Program-made: the position numbers and the translations under genes
Part shown: positions 38,752 to 47,150 of the stretch, one piece after another
How positions within the stretch are numbered: position 1 is the stretch's first letter
How the letters are laid out: every line of letters starts with the position of its first letter
The notes under the pieces: generated by a model
Told to the model about the DNA's origin: nothing
Databases searched by the model: none
What the model saw: the letters and a program-made list of their open reading frames with translations, nothing else
Assembly (NCBI RefSeq): GCF_023197165.1
Contig: NZ_JALPRD010000003.1
Span: 310,001-374,000, forward strand
Reading direction: 5' to 3'
Source of the DNA: Sphingopyxis sp. MSC1_008
Lineage (GTDB): Bacteria > Pseudomonadota > Alphaproteobacteria > Sphingomonadales > Sphingomonadaceae
DNA length: 64,000 nucleotides

Positions 38752-39428
38752 GCCGTCCGGTAATCGGCGGTGATCACGCCAGCTGCCATCAATTCCGCCT
38801 CATGGCTTTCCTCGCGCCAATCCTCGAGCAGCGCCTGCCGCTCCCATTCGAGCATCGCCGGCTGCGCGAGCATATGATCGACCCACGCCTGTCCGGCGCC
38901 GGCGTCGAGGCCATAGGTGCGGATACGGAAGGCGACCGGGGCGAAGAAAGCATCGACCGCGGTAAAGCGGTCGCCCGCGAGGAAGGGGCCGCCGAAGCGC
39001 GACAGGCCCTCCGCGAACAATTCGCGGATGCGTGCGACGTCGAGCCGGAGCGCACCCGACGGCGGCTTCGGCGTCACACGGACCCCGACATTCATCGTGC
39101 AATCGTTGCGCAGTGCCGAAAAGCCGCTGTGCATTTCCGCCGTCGCGCACTGCGCCCATGCGCGCGCGTCGGGGTCGGCCGGCCAGACGCCGTCGTGCCG
39201 GTCGGCGAGATAGAGCGTGATGCCCAGCGAGTCGTAGACCGTCCGTCCTTCGTCGAGCAGCGCGGGTACCTGTCCGGTCGGCGAAAAACTGCGAAATTCG
39301 TCATAGTTGATCGGGTTGGTGAAGGGCTCGATCTGGTCCTCGAACGCGATGCCGAGCGCGCGCATCAGCACCCACGGGCGCAGCGACCAGCTCGAATAAT
39401 TGCGGTTGGCGGTGATCAGCACATACAT
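38748..39428 (-). CDS. Glutathione S-transferase
   Basis: A 226-aa GST-fold protein. The N-terminal thioredoxin-like domain has a catalytic Ser candidate in NRNYSSWSLRPWVLMRALG, the cis-Pro in GQVPALLD and the gamma-glutamyl contact YDSLGITLYLAD. An all-helical C-terminal domain follows. It resembles the Ser-type GSTs of proteobacteria. Its 5' end overlaps the epimerase stop by 13 nt, and its own stop codon lies inside the CTAG shared with crtZ. Confidence 0.9.
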   Translation of the reverse strand: MYVLITANRNYSSWSLRPWVLMRALGIAFEDQIEPFTNPINYDEFRSFSPTGQVPALLDEGRTVYDSLGITLYLADRHDGVWPADPDARAWAQCATAEMHSGFSALRNDCTMNVGVRVTPKPPSGALRLDVARIRELFAEGLSRFGGPFLAGDRFTAVDAFFAPVAFRIRTYGLDAGAGQAWVDHMLAQPAMLEWERQALLEDWREESHEAELMAAGVITADYRTA

Positions 39429-40393
39429 GCCTGGCGCTCCTGTGCGATGATGGGGGATGTATAATCGGGGTCGTGCGCGAACGGCAGTTCGGCGCCTTCG
39501 CGCAGCGCGGCGAGCACGCTGCCGAAATCGCTGGCGGCGCGCCAGCCGAAGCGGCGTTCGGCGCGCGACGGGTCGTAGATGCGGTCGATCGTTTCGGGAA
39601 GCACCCAGCCCTTGGCGGCATAGAGTTCGGCGGCGTCGGGATAGTGGCGCGCGATCACCGCACGCGCATCGCGCGCCAGTTCCTCGGCCTCCTCGCGCGC
39701 GAAGGGCGGCGGGGCGGAGAGAATGAAGGTGTCGCAGCCGATCTGCGGCGCGGCTTCGAGCGCCGCGAGGTGCGCCGCGGCAGCGTCCTCGACCGTCAGG
39801 CGGCGACCCAGCAGCTCATTCGCTTTGAGGTTCGGGCCGCTCGGCACGGCATGCGTGTCGTCATCCTCGGGAAAGAAGCGCCCGGTGCGCAGGATCAGCG
39901 CGGCGATGCCATGCTCGCGGTGCACCAGCTTCACCGCCTGCTCGGCGGCGAGCTTGGTGATGCCATAGATGTTGCGCGGTTCGATGGGGGCGAAGTCCTC
40001 GTCCATCCACCACGCGCCCGCCTCGCCCGCGCCCTCGCGCACATCGGCGCGGATCATCAGCGAAGTCGTCGAGGTGAAGAGGAAACGATCGTTGCCCGCC
40101 GCGACCGCCGCCTCGATCAGGTTGAGCGTGCCGCTGACATTGACGTCGACAAAGGCTTGGCGCGGATAACGCACGATGTCGGGTTTGTGCAGCGCGCCGC
40201 CATGGATCACCGCCTCGATTCCATGCTCGCCCATCGTCCGGTCGATCAGCGCGCGGTCGGCAACGGTGCCGATCACCTGCGTGTGTGTCCCGGGCACGAC
40301 GTCGAGCCCGATGACGTCATGCCCGTTCTGGGCGAGCAACGGAGCCAGATAGCGCCCCAGCCAACCCGACGATCCGGTCAGCAGTACGCGCAT
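39416..40393 (-). CDS. NAD-dependent epimerase/dehydratase (extended SDR)
   Basis: A 325-aa extended SDR. It has LLTGSSGWLGRYLAPLL with TGxxGxxG at the cofactor site (residues 6-13), the FTSTTSLMI strand, and the catalytic Tyr and Lys in NIYGITKLAAEQ. It likely acts on a nucleotide sugar or similar substrate; none is indicated. GST follows with a 13-nt overlap. Confidence 0.88.
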   Translation of the reverse strand: MRVLLTGSSGWLGRYLAPLLAQNGHDVIGLDVVPGTHTQVIGTVADRALIDRTMGEHGIEAVIHGGALHKPDIVRYPRQAFVDVNVSGTLNLIEAAVAAGNDRFLFTSTTSLMIRADVREGAGEAGAWWMDEDFAPIEPRNIYGITKLAAEQAVKLVHREHGIAALILRTGRFFPEDDDTHAVPSGPNLKANELLGRRLTVEDAAAAHLAALEAAPQIGCDTFILSAPPPFAREEAEELARDARAVIARHYPDAAELYAAKGWVLPETIDRIYDPSRAERRFGWRAASDFGSVLAALREGAELPFAHDPDYTSPIIAQERQACMC

Positions 40394-40459
40394 CGATGAA
40401 TCTCCTCTTGGCCTTGTCCGCGCGCCTCATACACAGGCAGCGGATGCGGGGGAAGGCGG

Positions 40460-41767
40460 TTACCCTTTCGGCTCCGCGGCAACCGGTTTGGGCTTGGCGG
40501 CGGCGCCGCGCACCGGCGGCAGCCCGCCGAGGTCGAGCCAGCCCGCGTCGTCGCGCTTGTGATAGCTGTCGATCACCGTGAACGGGATGCGGAAGGGAAA
40601 TCCCCAATCGCTGTTCCACAGCGCCACGACGCCCGTGCGCGTCGCCGGTTCGAAAATCAGCGTCGCGCGATAGCCCTCGACCGCGCCCGAATGGCCTTCG
40701 AGCCGGCCGCCGGCATAGGTGAAGCTCCGCCAGCCGAGGCCATAGCCCGCTTCGCCCGTGGCCGCCCGCAAGGTGCCGCCATAGAGCCGCCCGGTGCCGA
40801 CGCGCGGGCGGTGCGCGATCTGCAACACTTCGCCCGGCAGCACATCGGGGCGTTTGCCCATCATCGCCCGCATCCATGTCGCGAAATCGACGATATCGCT
40901 CTCGACCCCCGCGGCGGCGGGAACGCGCCAATAGGCCTCCTTGATCGGACGCACCTGCGCGCCGCGGTGCGGTTTCGCCCAGTCCTTGGCGTTTGTCAGT
41001 CGATTCTTCCCATAGCCCGCGCTGACCATGCCGAGCGGGCGGAAAAACCGGTCCTCGACCGCGTCGGCGAACAGCTCGTTCGCCGCCTTGCCCAATATCT
41101 CGCTCGCGGTGTCGAAGGCGATATTCTGATAAGTGTGGCAGGTGCCGGGCTCGCACTGCAGCGGCGCGAGGGCAAGGCTCGCGCGCAGCAACTGCGGGCT
41201 CTGTCCTTCCTCCAGCTTTTCGTCATAGGCGTTTTTGGTGAGGCCGGTCCGCTGAGCGAGCAGGTCGCCCACCGTGATCTTTTCCTCGCCGCCGCCGGGC
41301 AGGCGCAGCGACGTTCCCCAACTGGCGACCGACCGGTCCAGATCGACCTTGCCATCCTTCGCGAGCGCCGCTGCCAAGGCCCCCGTCGCGGTCTTGGAAA
41401 CCGAGGCCCAGCGGAACAGCGTTTGCGCGGTAACCGGCGCGCCCGTCGACTTGTCGGCGACACCATAGGTGCGAATGAAGCTGAGCTTGCCGTCTTCGAC
41501 CACCGCCACCGCGAGTCCAGCCATTTCGGGCCGCTGCGACAAGGCAGCGAGTTGCCGGTCGAGCGCCGGGTAATCGATCCGGCCGCGCCATTCGGCGGGC
41601 GTGTCGGGCAGGTTTTCAGGCGCCTTGATCGGGATCGCGACGCTGGCAAGCGGGTGCTTCCCGCCGAGCGCGTGAATGCCAAACCAGCCCGTGAGCCCCA
41701 GCGCGACGATCGCGATGAGATAGGTGAAAACCGGTTTTCTGGATTTGTTTTTAGACTGCGACCTCAT
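40460..41767 (-). CDS. Membrane-anchored beta-lactamase-fold serine hydrolase
   Basis: A 435-aa class C-like serine hydrolase or esterase. It has an N-terminal membrane anchor (VFTYLIAIVALGLTGWFGIHA), then the penicillin-binding motifs: SVSK (catalytic Ser and Lys), YQN as the YxN-type motif, and HSG as the third motif in EGHSGAVEG. It is probably periplasmic and acts on peptidoglycan-like peptides or esters. ATG 41767 is chosen; an earlier ATG at 41794 adds nine residues. Confidence 0.88.
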   Translation of the reverse strand: MRSQSKNKSRKPVFTYLIAIVALGLTGWFGIHALGGKHPLASVAIPIKAPENLPDTPAEWRGRIDYPALDRQLAALSQRPEMAGLAVAVVEDGKLSFIRTYGVADKSTGAPVTAQTLFRWASVSKTATGALAAALAKDGKVDLDRSVASWGTSLRLPGGGEEKITVGDLLAQRTGLTKNAYDEKLEEGQSPQLLRASLALAPLQCEPGTCHTYQNIAFDTASEILGKAANELFADAVEDRFFRPLGMVSAGYGKNRLTNAKDWAKPHRGAQVRPIKEAYWRVPAAAGVESDIVDFATWMRAMMGKRPDVLPGEVLQIAHRPRVGTGRLYGGTLRAATGEAGYGLGWRSFTYAGGRLEGHSGAVEGYRATLIFEPATRTGVVALWNSDWGFPFRIPFTVIDSYHKRDDAGWLDLGGLPPVRGAAAKPKPVAAEPKG

Positions 41768-41810
41768 AATTGGCCGCCGTCTTAGCCGCGACATCCGCCG
41801 CCGTCACCCC

Positions 41811-42260
41811 TCAGGACGCGAGATGGTCCCACGCTTTGAACGTCCCGGCGGCGTAAACCGCGCCATAGGCAAGGACGATCAGCGAAGACCAGATCGCGAA
41901 ACTGTCGCTATGTTGCGGGCGCCACAGATGGAGCGGCACGAAAATGAGCCCGCGGAGCAGATAGATAGCGGCGATGACGACCAGCCCCGTTCGCAGCAGC
42001 GGCAGGCGCGGAAGCGAACCGGCGCCCGAAAAGGCATAGGCCGCCCAGACCAGCAGGATCGCGGCGATCGCGAGCGTGATCAGCGTCGGCCTGAGGTCGC
42101 CGCGCGCCGCCGCGCGCGCCATGCCTTCGCCCGCGCCGAAAAAGCGATACCAGTCGGGGCCGCCGAAAATGCAGGCGATATGCAGCAGCGCGGCCAGAAC
42201 CGACAGCCACCCGCCGATAATCAGCCAGGTGGTGCCGGGATTGGCCGCGACATTATGCAA
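41811..42260 (-). CDS. Four-helix integral membrane protein of unknown function
   Basis: A 149-aa product with four hydrophobic helices (about residues 12-31, 58-77, 88-107 and 121-141). It includes [25 protein letters not shown] between helices 1 and 2. The pattern is similar to small uncharacterised proteobacterial membrane proteins. It overlaps scoB by 8 nt at its 5' end and lies downstream of the CoA-transferase operon. No function is proposed. Confidence 0.8.
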   Translation of the reverse strand: MHNVAANPGTTWLIIGGWLSVLAALLHIACIFGGPDWYRFFGAGEGMARAAARGDLRPTLITLAIAAILLVWAAYAFSGAGSLPRLPLLRTGLVVIAAIYLLRGLIFVPLHLWRPQHSDSFAIWSSLIVLAYGAVYAAGTFKAWDHLAS

Positions 42261-42888
42261 TATAATGCGCCGTCGTTTTCGCGGCGACGTCCTCGGCGGT
42301 CACGCCCGGCGCAAGTTCGATCAGCCGGAACGGGCTGTCATGATCGTCGCGCTTGAACACCGCGAGGTCGGTGATGATCATGTCGACGACATTCTTGCCG
42401 GTCAGCGGCAGGGTGCATTCGGGGATGAACTTCGGGCTGCCGTCCTTGGCATTATGCTCCATCACCACGATGATCTTCTTCACCCCGGCGACAAGGTCCA
42501 TCGCGCCGCCCATGCCCTTGATCATCTTGCCCGGGATCATCCAGTTCGCGATGTCGCCATTTTCGGCAATCTCCATCGCGCCCAAGACGGTGAGATCGAT
42601 GTGCCCGCCACGGATCATCGCAAAGCTGTCCGATGAGCTGAAATAGGCGGACTGCGGCAGCTCGCTGATCGTCTGCTTGCCCGCGTTGATCAGGTCGGGA
42701 TCCTCGTCGCCCTCGAACGGGAAGGGGCCGATGCCGAGCATGCCGTTTTCCGACTGCAGCGTGACCGTCATCCCCGCGGGGATATGGTTCGCGACCAAGG
42801 TCGGGATGCCGATGCCGAGATTGACGTAATAGCCGTCCTGCAGTTCCTTCGCGGCGCGCGCCGCCATGTCATCACGCGTCCAGGCCAT
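42253..42888 (-). CDS. scoB: 3-oxoacid CoA-transferase subunit B
   Basis: The 211-aa beta subunit of a succinyl-CoA:3-ketoacid CoA-transferase, which moves CoA to acetoacetate during ketone-body or related catabolism. The catalytic Glu lies in [12 protein letters not shown] (about residues 45-56), and [16 protein letters not shown] is typical of the beta subunit. ATG 42888 overlaps the stop of the preceding phosphatase gene by one base. The alpha subunit lies upstream, separated by that phosphatase gene. Confidence 0.93.
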   Translation of the reverse strand: MAWTRDDMAARAAKELQDGYYVNLGIGIPTLVANHIPAGMTVTLQSENGMLGIGPFPFEGDEDPDLINAGKQTISELPQSAYFSSSDSFAMIRGGHIDLTVLGAMEIAENGDIANWMIPGKMIKGMGGAMDLVAGVKKIIVVMEHNAKDGSPKFIPECTLPLTGKNVVDMIITDLAVFKRDDHDSPFRLIELAPGVTAEDVAAKTTAHYIA

Positions 42889-43772
42889 TATTTCGGCTCC
42901 CATTGCTTGTCGGAGGGGAAGGCATCGCCCCAGCCCAGTTTTTCCCACGGGCCGTAGACGGGGTTGGGGAAAAGGAACCAGCCCTTGTCCCAGAGTGCGG
43001 TGGCGGCGGTGCTCGTCGCAAGCGCCATACGCTGCGCGGCGGGCAGATCCTTGACGTTGAACTGCTGGCTGAAATCGCCAAGCTGGTCGCCGCCGAGGAT
43101 GATCACGCAATATTTCGACGCGATCGTGGCGCGGCGGCCGTCCTTGCTCGACCCGCCGGCATCATCGCCCATCAGGAACAAAGTCTCGCCATGCTTGAAC
43201 TCGCCGAGCCCGGCGGCGCGCAGCGTGTCTTCGCTGCCCCTGGCATTGGCGGCGCTGCGGTTGGTGTTGGCGATGACGGTTATTCCCGCGGCGCGGAGCT
43301 TGGTCACCATCTCGACGCTGCCGGGCATCGCGGCGGCCTTGCCCGCGCCGGTCTTTTCCCACTGGTCCCAGACCTTGAGATCGAAGCCGGTGCCCTTTTC
43401 GGCGAAATGCCGCATCGGGCCAAGGTTCCAGATCAGCGTCTCGTCAGCGTCGAACACCGCGGCGAAGGGCTTGGTCCCACACGGCTCGAACGCCGGCGCA
43501 TCCATCGTCGCACCCGCCGTGAGCACGACGCTGTCCTTCGGCCGCTGCTTGATCCGCCCCACGCCATAGTCGGCGATCCGCGCATTGGTCGCGCGCACCG
43601 CAACGGCCGCTTCGGGCGAGCCGTAGAGATATTGCAGCGCTACCGGCGGCTTCGCGGCCTCGACCGGTGCGGGGGCCGACAGAGGTGGAGCCGGAGCCGT
43701 TGCCACCTCTGCCGGCGCGCTCGCGCACCCGGCAAAGAGCAGCGCGGCGGTAAGGGCGAATCGGCGCATCAC
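42888..43772 (-). CDS. HAD-superfamily acid phosphatase lipoprotein
   Basis: A 294-aa lipoprotein with a lipobox LFAGC (Cys16), then a Pro/Ala-rich linker and a class B/e(P4)-like acid phosphatase domain. The nucleophile motif is [10 protein letters not shown], a threonine-type HAD motif II appears at [10 protein letters not shown], and an acidic motif III follows. It probably dephosphorylates nucleotides or sugars in the periplasm. It lies between scoA (4-nt overlap) and scoB (1-nt overlap), so all three are probably one operon. Confidence 0.88.
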   Translation of the reverse strand: MMRRFALTAALLFAGCASAPAEVATAPAPPLSAPAPVEAAKPPVALQYLYGSPEAAVAVRATNARIADYGVGRIKQRPKDSVVLTAGATMDAPAFEPCGTKPFAAVFDADETLIWNLGPMRHFAEKGTGFDLKVWDQWEKTGAGKAAAMPGSVEMVTKLRAAGITVIANTNRSAANARGSEDTLRAAGLGEFKHGETLFLMGDDAGGSSKDGRRATIASKYCVIILGGDQLGDFSQQFNVKDLPAAQRMALATSTAATALWDKGWFLFPNPVYGPWEKLGWGDAFPSDKQWEPK

Positions 43773-44479
43773 GCGGTTTCGCGCGGGCGCGTCGTGCGGA
43801 ATTCGATCTTCTTGTCGTACGGCGCGCCGAGGACGAGGCGCTTCACATAGATGCCCGGCAGGTGGATGGCGTCGGGATCGAGGCTACCGACCGGCACGAT
43901 TTCCTCGACCTCGGCGACGCAGATCTTCGCCGCGGTCGCCATCGGCTGGTTGAAGTTGCGCGCGGTCTTGCGGAAGATCAGGTTGCCGCTCTCGTCGGCC
44001 TTCCACCCCTTGATGATCGCGAGATCGGCGAAGATGCCGCGTTCGAGGATATAATCCTGCCCGTCGAAGCTCTTCACTTCCTTGCCGTCGGCGACAAGCG
44101 TGCCGACGCCGGTCTTGGTATAGAAGCCCGGAATGCCCGCGCCGCCCGCGCGGCAACGCTCGGCGAGCGTGCCCTGCGGACAGAATTCGACCTCGAGTTC
44201 GCCCGCCAGATATTGCCGCTCGAACTCCTTATTCTCGCCGACGTACGACGAGATCATCTTCTTGACCTGCTTGGTGCGGAGCAGTTTGCCGAGCCCTTCG
44301 CCGTCGATTCCGGCGTTGTTGCTGGCGATCGTGAGATCCTTGGTGCCCGCCTCGCGGATCGCGTCGATCAGCCGTTCGGGGATGCCGCAAAGGCCGAAAC
44401 CGCCTGCGCAAATCTGCATGCCGTCGAACAGCAGGCCTTCGAGGGCGGCGGCGGCGTCGGGATATTGCTTCTTCCCCAT
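43769..44479 (-). CDS. scoA: 3-oxoacid CoA-transferase subunit A
   Basis: The 236-aa alpha subunit. It has the family motif [18 protein letters not shown] (about residues 27-44) and [16 protein letters not shown] (about 113-128). ATG 44479 is chosen because it starts [13 protein letters not shown], in line with homologues; the extra 14 residues upstream overlap the LysR side of the divergent region. Its stop overlaps the phosphatase start codon (ATGA). Probably regulated by the divergent LysR protein. Confidence 0.94.
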   Translation of the reverse strand: MGKKQYPDAAAALEGLLFDGMQICAGGFGLCGIPERLIDAIREAGTKDLTIASNNAGIDGEGLGKLLRTKQVKKMISSYVGENKEFERQYLAGELEVEFCPQGTLAERCRAGGAGIPGFYTKTGVGTLVADGKEVKSFDGQDYILERGIFADLAIIKGWKADESGNLIFRKTARNFNQPMATAAKICVAEVEEIVPVGSLDPDAIHLPGIYVKRLVLGAPYDKKIEFRTTRPRETA

Positions 44480-44523
44480 GGGACGGCTCTCCTGAATGGT
44501 GTCCGCGCGACCTTGGCGCATTT

Positions 44524-44576
44524 AATCCATCAATTCTAATTGTTCGATTTTTGGATTATACATAGACGATGTCTAT
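44524..44576. promoter_or_regulatory. Palindrome cluster between scoA and the LysR-type gene
   Basis: Three inverted repeats lie in 53 bp: AATCCA (44524-44529) with TGGATT (44552-44557); CAATT-CT-AATTG at 44531-44542; and ATAGAC-GAT-GTCTAT at 44562-44576, which contains the LysR start codon at 44569-44571. Spacing fits an autoregulated LysR control region for divergent promoters. Which repeat is the operator is inference. Confidence 0.6.
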
Positions 44577-45462
44577 CAATCGCGTCTCGCTCTATCATCT
44601 CGAAACCCTGCTGTGGATCGACCGGCTCGGCACCTTTTCGGCGGCCGCCGAACGACTCAACACCACCCAGCCGACGGTATCGGCGCGGATGCGCGAGCTC
44701 GAACAGCGCCTCGGCACCGCATTGTTCCGCCGCGAAGGCCGCGCGATGTCGCTCACCGCGGCGGGGCGCAAGCTGGTGCGCGACTGCGATCCGCTGCTCC
44801 GCGACATGCAGGTCGCGCTGCTCGGCAGCGGCGGATATGGCGAGGCGAGCGGGGTGGTGCGCATCGGCGCGGGCGAGATCGCGGCGGCGAGCTGCCTTCC
44901 CGCCTTCGTCGCGGGATTGAAGGCCGACATGCCGGGCGTCGGGCTCGAAATCGAAATCGACCTCACCGCAAACCTGATCCAGCAGCTGCTCACCGGACGC
45001 ACCGACATCGCCTTTGCCGCGGGGCCGATCGCGCATCCGGCGCTGAAAACCAGCCCGATCGGCGCGGTCGAGCTTGTCTGGCTCGCCAGCCCCGCGGTCG
45101 CGTCGGCCTTCGCCGGCGGCGAGGCGGCGCTTCCCGTCTGGTCGCTCGCCAGCCATTCGCCGATCCACGGCCGCATGCGCGAGGCGATCGCGGCGTCGCG
45201 CATCGCGCAAAAATCGCTCAACCTCTGCAACAATGCGCGGACGATGATCGACATCGCCAAGGCGGGTGGGGGCATCGGCATCTTCCCGCAACCGATGGTG
45301 CGCGGCGAGGTGGCGAGCGGCGCGCTCGCTCCAATCGACGGCATGCCGGCGCTGACCCCGGTCGAGTTTCAGGTCGCGATGCGTGTGACCGACACCGAGC
45401 CCGTGCTTACGCAAATCTTCGAACGCGCGGCGAAGCTGAACCTTGCGGATGCGGCGATTTGA
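44569..45462 (+). CDS. LysR-type transcriptional regulator
   Basis: A 297-aa activator or repressor. The N-terminal winged HTH reads HLETLLWIDRLGTFSAAAERLNTTQPTVSARMRELEQRLGTALF (about residues 10-53), and a periplasmic-binding-protein-like effector domain follows. It is divergent from scoA with 89 nt between start codons, consistent with control of the CoA-transferase operon. The likely effector is an oxoacid or CoA-related metabolite, by inference. Confidence 0.93.
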   Translation: MSINRVSLYHLETLLWIDRLGTFSAAAERLNTTQPTVSARMRELEQRLGTALFRREGRAMSLTAAGRKLVRDCDPLLRDMQVALLGSGGYGEASGVVRIGAGEIAAASCLPAFVAGLKADMPGVGLEIEIDLTANLIQQLLTGRTDIAFAAGPIAHPALKTSPIGAVELVWLASPAVASAFAGGEAALPVWSLASHSPIHGRMREAIAASRIAQKSLNLCNNARTMIDIAKAGGGIGIFPQPMVRGEVASGALAPIDGMPALTPVEFQVAMRVTDTEPVLTQIFERAAKLNLADAAI

Positions 45463-45544
45463 GCCGAACGGCGAGTTTCGACTGATCGCGCACGTTGGCA
45501 CCGCTTGGCTCACTGACTAAAAGCAGTCTCGCAAGATAAGGACG

Positions 45545-45973
45545 ATGACGATGAACGACGCGCTGGACGAGGGACCGTTCTTTCATGGCACAATCGCGGA
45601 CTTGCGCGCGGGCGATTTCCTTACCGCAGGATACCGGTCTAACTATCGTCCCGAAGTGGTGATGAACCACATCTACTTCACTGCTCTTGTGGACGGTGCA
45701 GGGCTTGCCGCCGAAATCGCGGCTGAGCTCGCCCAAGGTGGCGCAGTCCCGCGTGTTTATGTCGTAGAGCCGACTGGGGCATTCGAAAACGACCCGAACG
45801 TGACCGACAAGAAATTTCCGGGCAATCCCACTCGGTCGTATCGGAGCAGCGCACCGCTCAAGGTCGCTGGCGAAATCACGCATTGGACCAGACTGACGCC
45901 CGATGCACTACAGATGTGGAGAGAACGACTGACCGCGCTGCTCTCAGACGAACGAGGCGAAATCATCAACTGA
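45545..45973 (+). CDS. arr: NAD+-rifampin ADP-ribosyltransferase
   Basis: A 142-aa enzyme that transfers ADP-ribose to the ansa-bridge hydroxyl of rifamycins and inactivates them. Equivalents of the reported catalytic residues are present: His14 in FFHGT, Tyr44 in NHIYFTA and Asp83 in ENDPNVTDKKFPGNPTRSYRS. It lies between the LysR gene and a HAD gene with no mobile element, integron or resistance cassette nearby, so it looks like a chromosomal housekeeping locus. GC content was not calculated. No Shine-Dalgarno is obvious besides AAGGACG at 45538-45544. Confidence 0.93.
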   Translation: MTMNDALDEGPFFHGTIADLRAGDFLTAGYRSNYRPEVVMNHIYFTALVDGAGLAAEIAAELAQGGAVPRVYVVEPTGAFENDPNVTDKKFPGNPTRSYRSSAPLKVAGEITHWTRLTPDALQMWRERLTALLSDERGEIIN

Positions 45974-46022
45974 AGCGCGGCGACACGCATCTGTGCCCAT
46001 TAAGCGGTCGAAAGGCCGGTCA

Positions 46023-46682
46023 TCAGGGTAATTCCATACTCAACACCGCCGACAGGTCGGCAAGCGCCTGTTCGCCGCTCGTCACCTTGATCGCGTGCAT
46101 GCCGAGCGCCGCCGCCGGCTTGCAGTTGATGCCGAGGTCGTCGAGATAAATGCACTCACCCGGCTCGACGCCGAGTTTCTCGCACATCATCAGATAAATC
46201 CGCGGGTCGGGCTTGCGCACCCCGGCCTTGCTCGATTCGATGACATGCTCGAAGCGCGCCATGATGCTCGCAACCTCGTTCGCGGCTTCCTCGCTGCGCG
46301 TCATACCCGCGCCCTTGATCCCCATCTTGCCGCCGGGAACATTGTTGGTGATGCAGCCGATGCGCAGTCCCTTGACCGTCAGCGTGTCGAGCGCCGCGAC
46401 CATCGCCGGACGCACCGCGCCCGCGATGACCGCGAGCACGGCTTCACCTTCCAGCTCATGCCCCAGCGCGCGCGCCTCTTCGGCGAACAAGGTGTCGAAC
46501 GCCGCGGCGTCGATCTCGGCACGCTCGAACTTCGCCCAGGCATTGTTGTCGGGATCGGCGCTGTTGACGCGGCGGACGAAGTCGCGCGGCAGCCCGCGTT
46601 CGTCCTCAAGGCGATTGAAGGCCTCGAACGGCGACGCCGTGATGACGCCGCCGAAGTCGAAAATAACCGTGGTGTAAGTCAT
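46023..46682 (-). CDS. HAD-IA family hydrolase
   Basis: A 219-aa HAD hydrolase. It has motif I FDFGGVITASP (nucleophile Asp), an alpha-helical cap (residues about 17-90), motif II CITNNVPG, and C-terminal motifs KPDPRIYL and LDDLGINCKPAAALGMHAI. It resembles small phosphatases or acyl-CoA-domain-associated HAD proteins. The substrate is unknown. It is followed on the same strand by a small secreted protein gene upstream (46699-47103). Confidence 0.85.
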   Translation of the reverse strand: MTYTTVIFDFGGVITASPFEAFNRLEDERGLPRDFVRRVNSADPDNNAWAKFERAEIDAAAFDTLFAEEARALGHELEGEAVLAVIAGAVRPAMVAALDTLTVKGLRIGCITNNVPGGKMGIKGAGMTRSEEAANEVASIMARFEHVIESSKAGVRKPDPRIYLMMCEKLGVEPGECIYLDDLGINCKPAAALGMHAIKVTSGEQALADLSAVLSMELP

Positions 46683-46698
46683 GCGGGCAGAAACAACC

Positions 46699-47103
46699 TT
46701 ATTTCTTGGCGGGGGTGGCGACGCGATTGCCCGACCAGCTCGCGTCGTCGATGGTGAGGTCGAGCCGGTCGGGCGAGCGCACCGTGTCGAGCAGGAAGAC
46801 CGACGGACCGCTCGCGGCGAGGATCGCGTCCATCGCCTGTTCGAGCGGGATGGTGACGGTCGGGATGCGCGGATAGTCCGACTTGATCTCGACCTTGTTC
46901 GGGCCGGTGCGCGTCACGGTGATCGTCACGCCGTTCTTTGAGGAGCCGCGCGCATCGGAGATGACGTCGCCCTTGTAGGTGCCCGAGACGCGATCGGCGA
47001 GGTCGGCCTTGCGCGCGGGTGCCGCCTTGGGCGCCTCGGCCAGCGCCGTTCCTGCCGGAAGCGGGAGCGCGAGCGAGGTCGCGAAAACGAGAGTGCGAAG
47101 CAT
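46699..47103 (-). CDS. Small secreted protein of unknown function
   Basis: A 134-aa product with signal peptide MLRTLVFATSLALPLPAGTALAEAP. The mature domain reads VSGTYKGDVISDARGSSKNGVTITVTRTGPNKVEIKSDYPRIPTVTIPL, a short beta-rich fold. No family was recognised. ATG 47103 is chosen because a longer frame from 47154 adds 17 residues ahead of the leader. It may be co-transcribed with the HAD gene, 16 nt apart. Confidence 0.72.
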   Translation of the reverse strand: MLRTLVFATSLALPLPAGTALAEAPKAAPARKADLADRVSGTYKGDVISDARGSSKNGVTITVTRTGPNKVEIKSDYPRIPTVTIPLEQAMDAILAASGPSVFLLDTVRSPDRLDLTIDDASWSGNRVATPAKK

Positions 47104-47150
47104 GGTCCATCCTTTCGTACGGCGAGGAAAGGGACTGCTCTTTGCGACCC

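Noticed and set aside
40394..40459. A short gene between the epimerase and serine hydrolase genes
   Set aside because: The 66-nt gap has no frame with a ribosome binding site and a credible product; nothing is annotated there.
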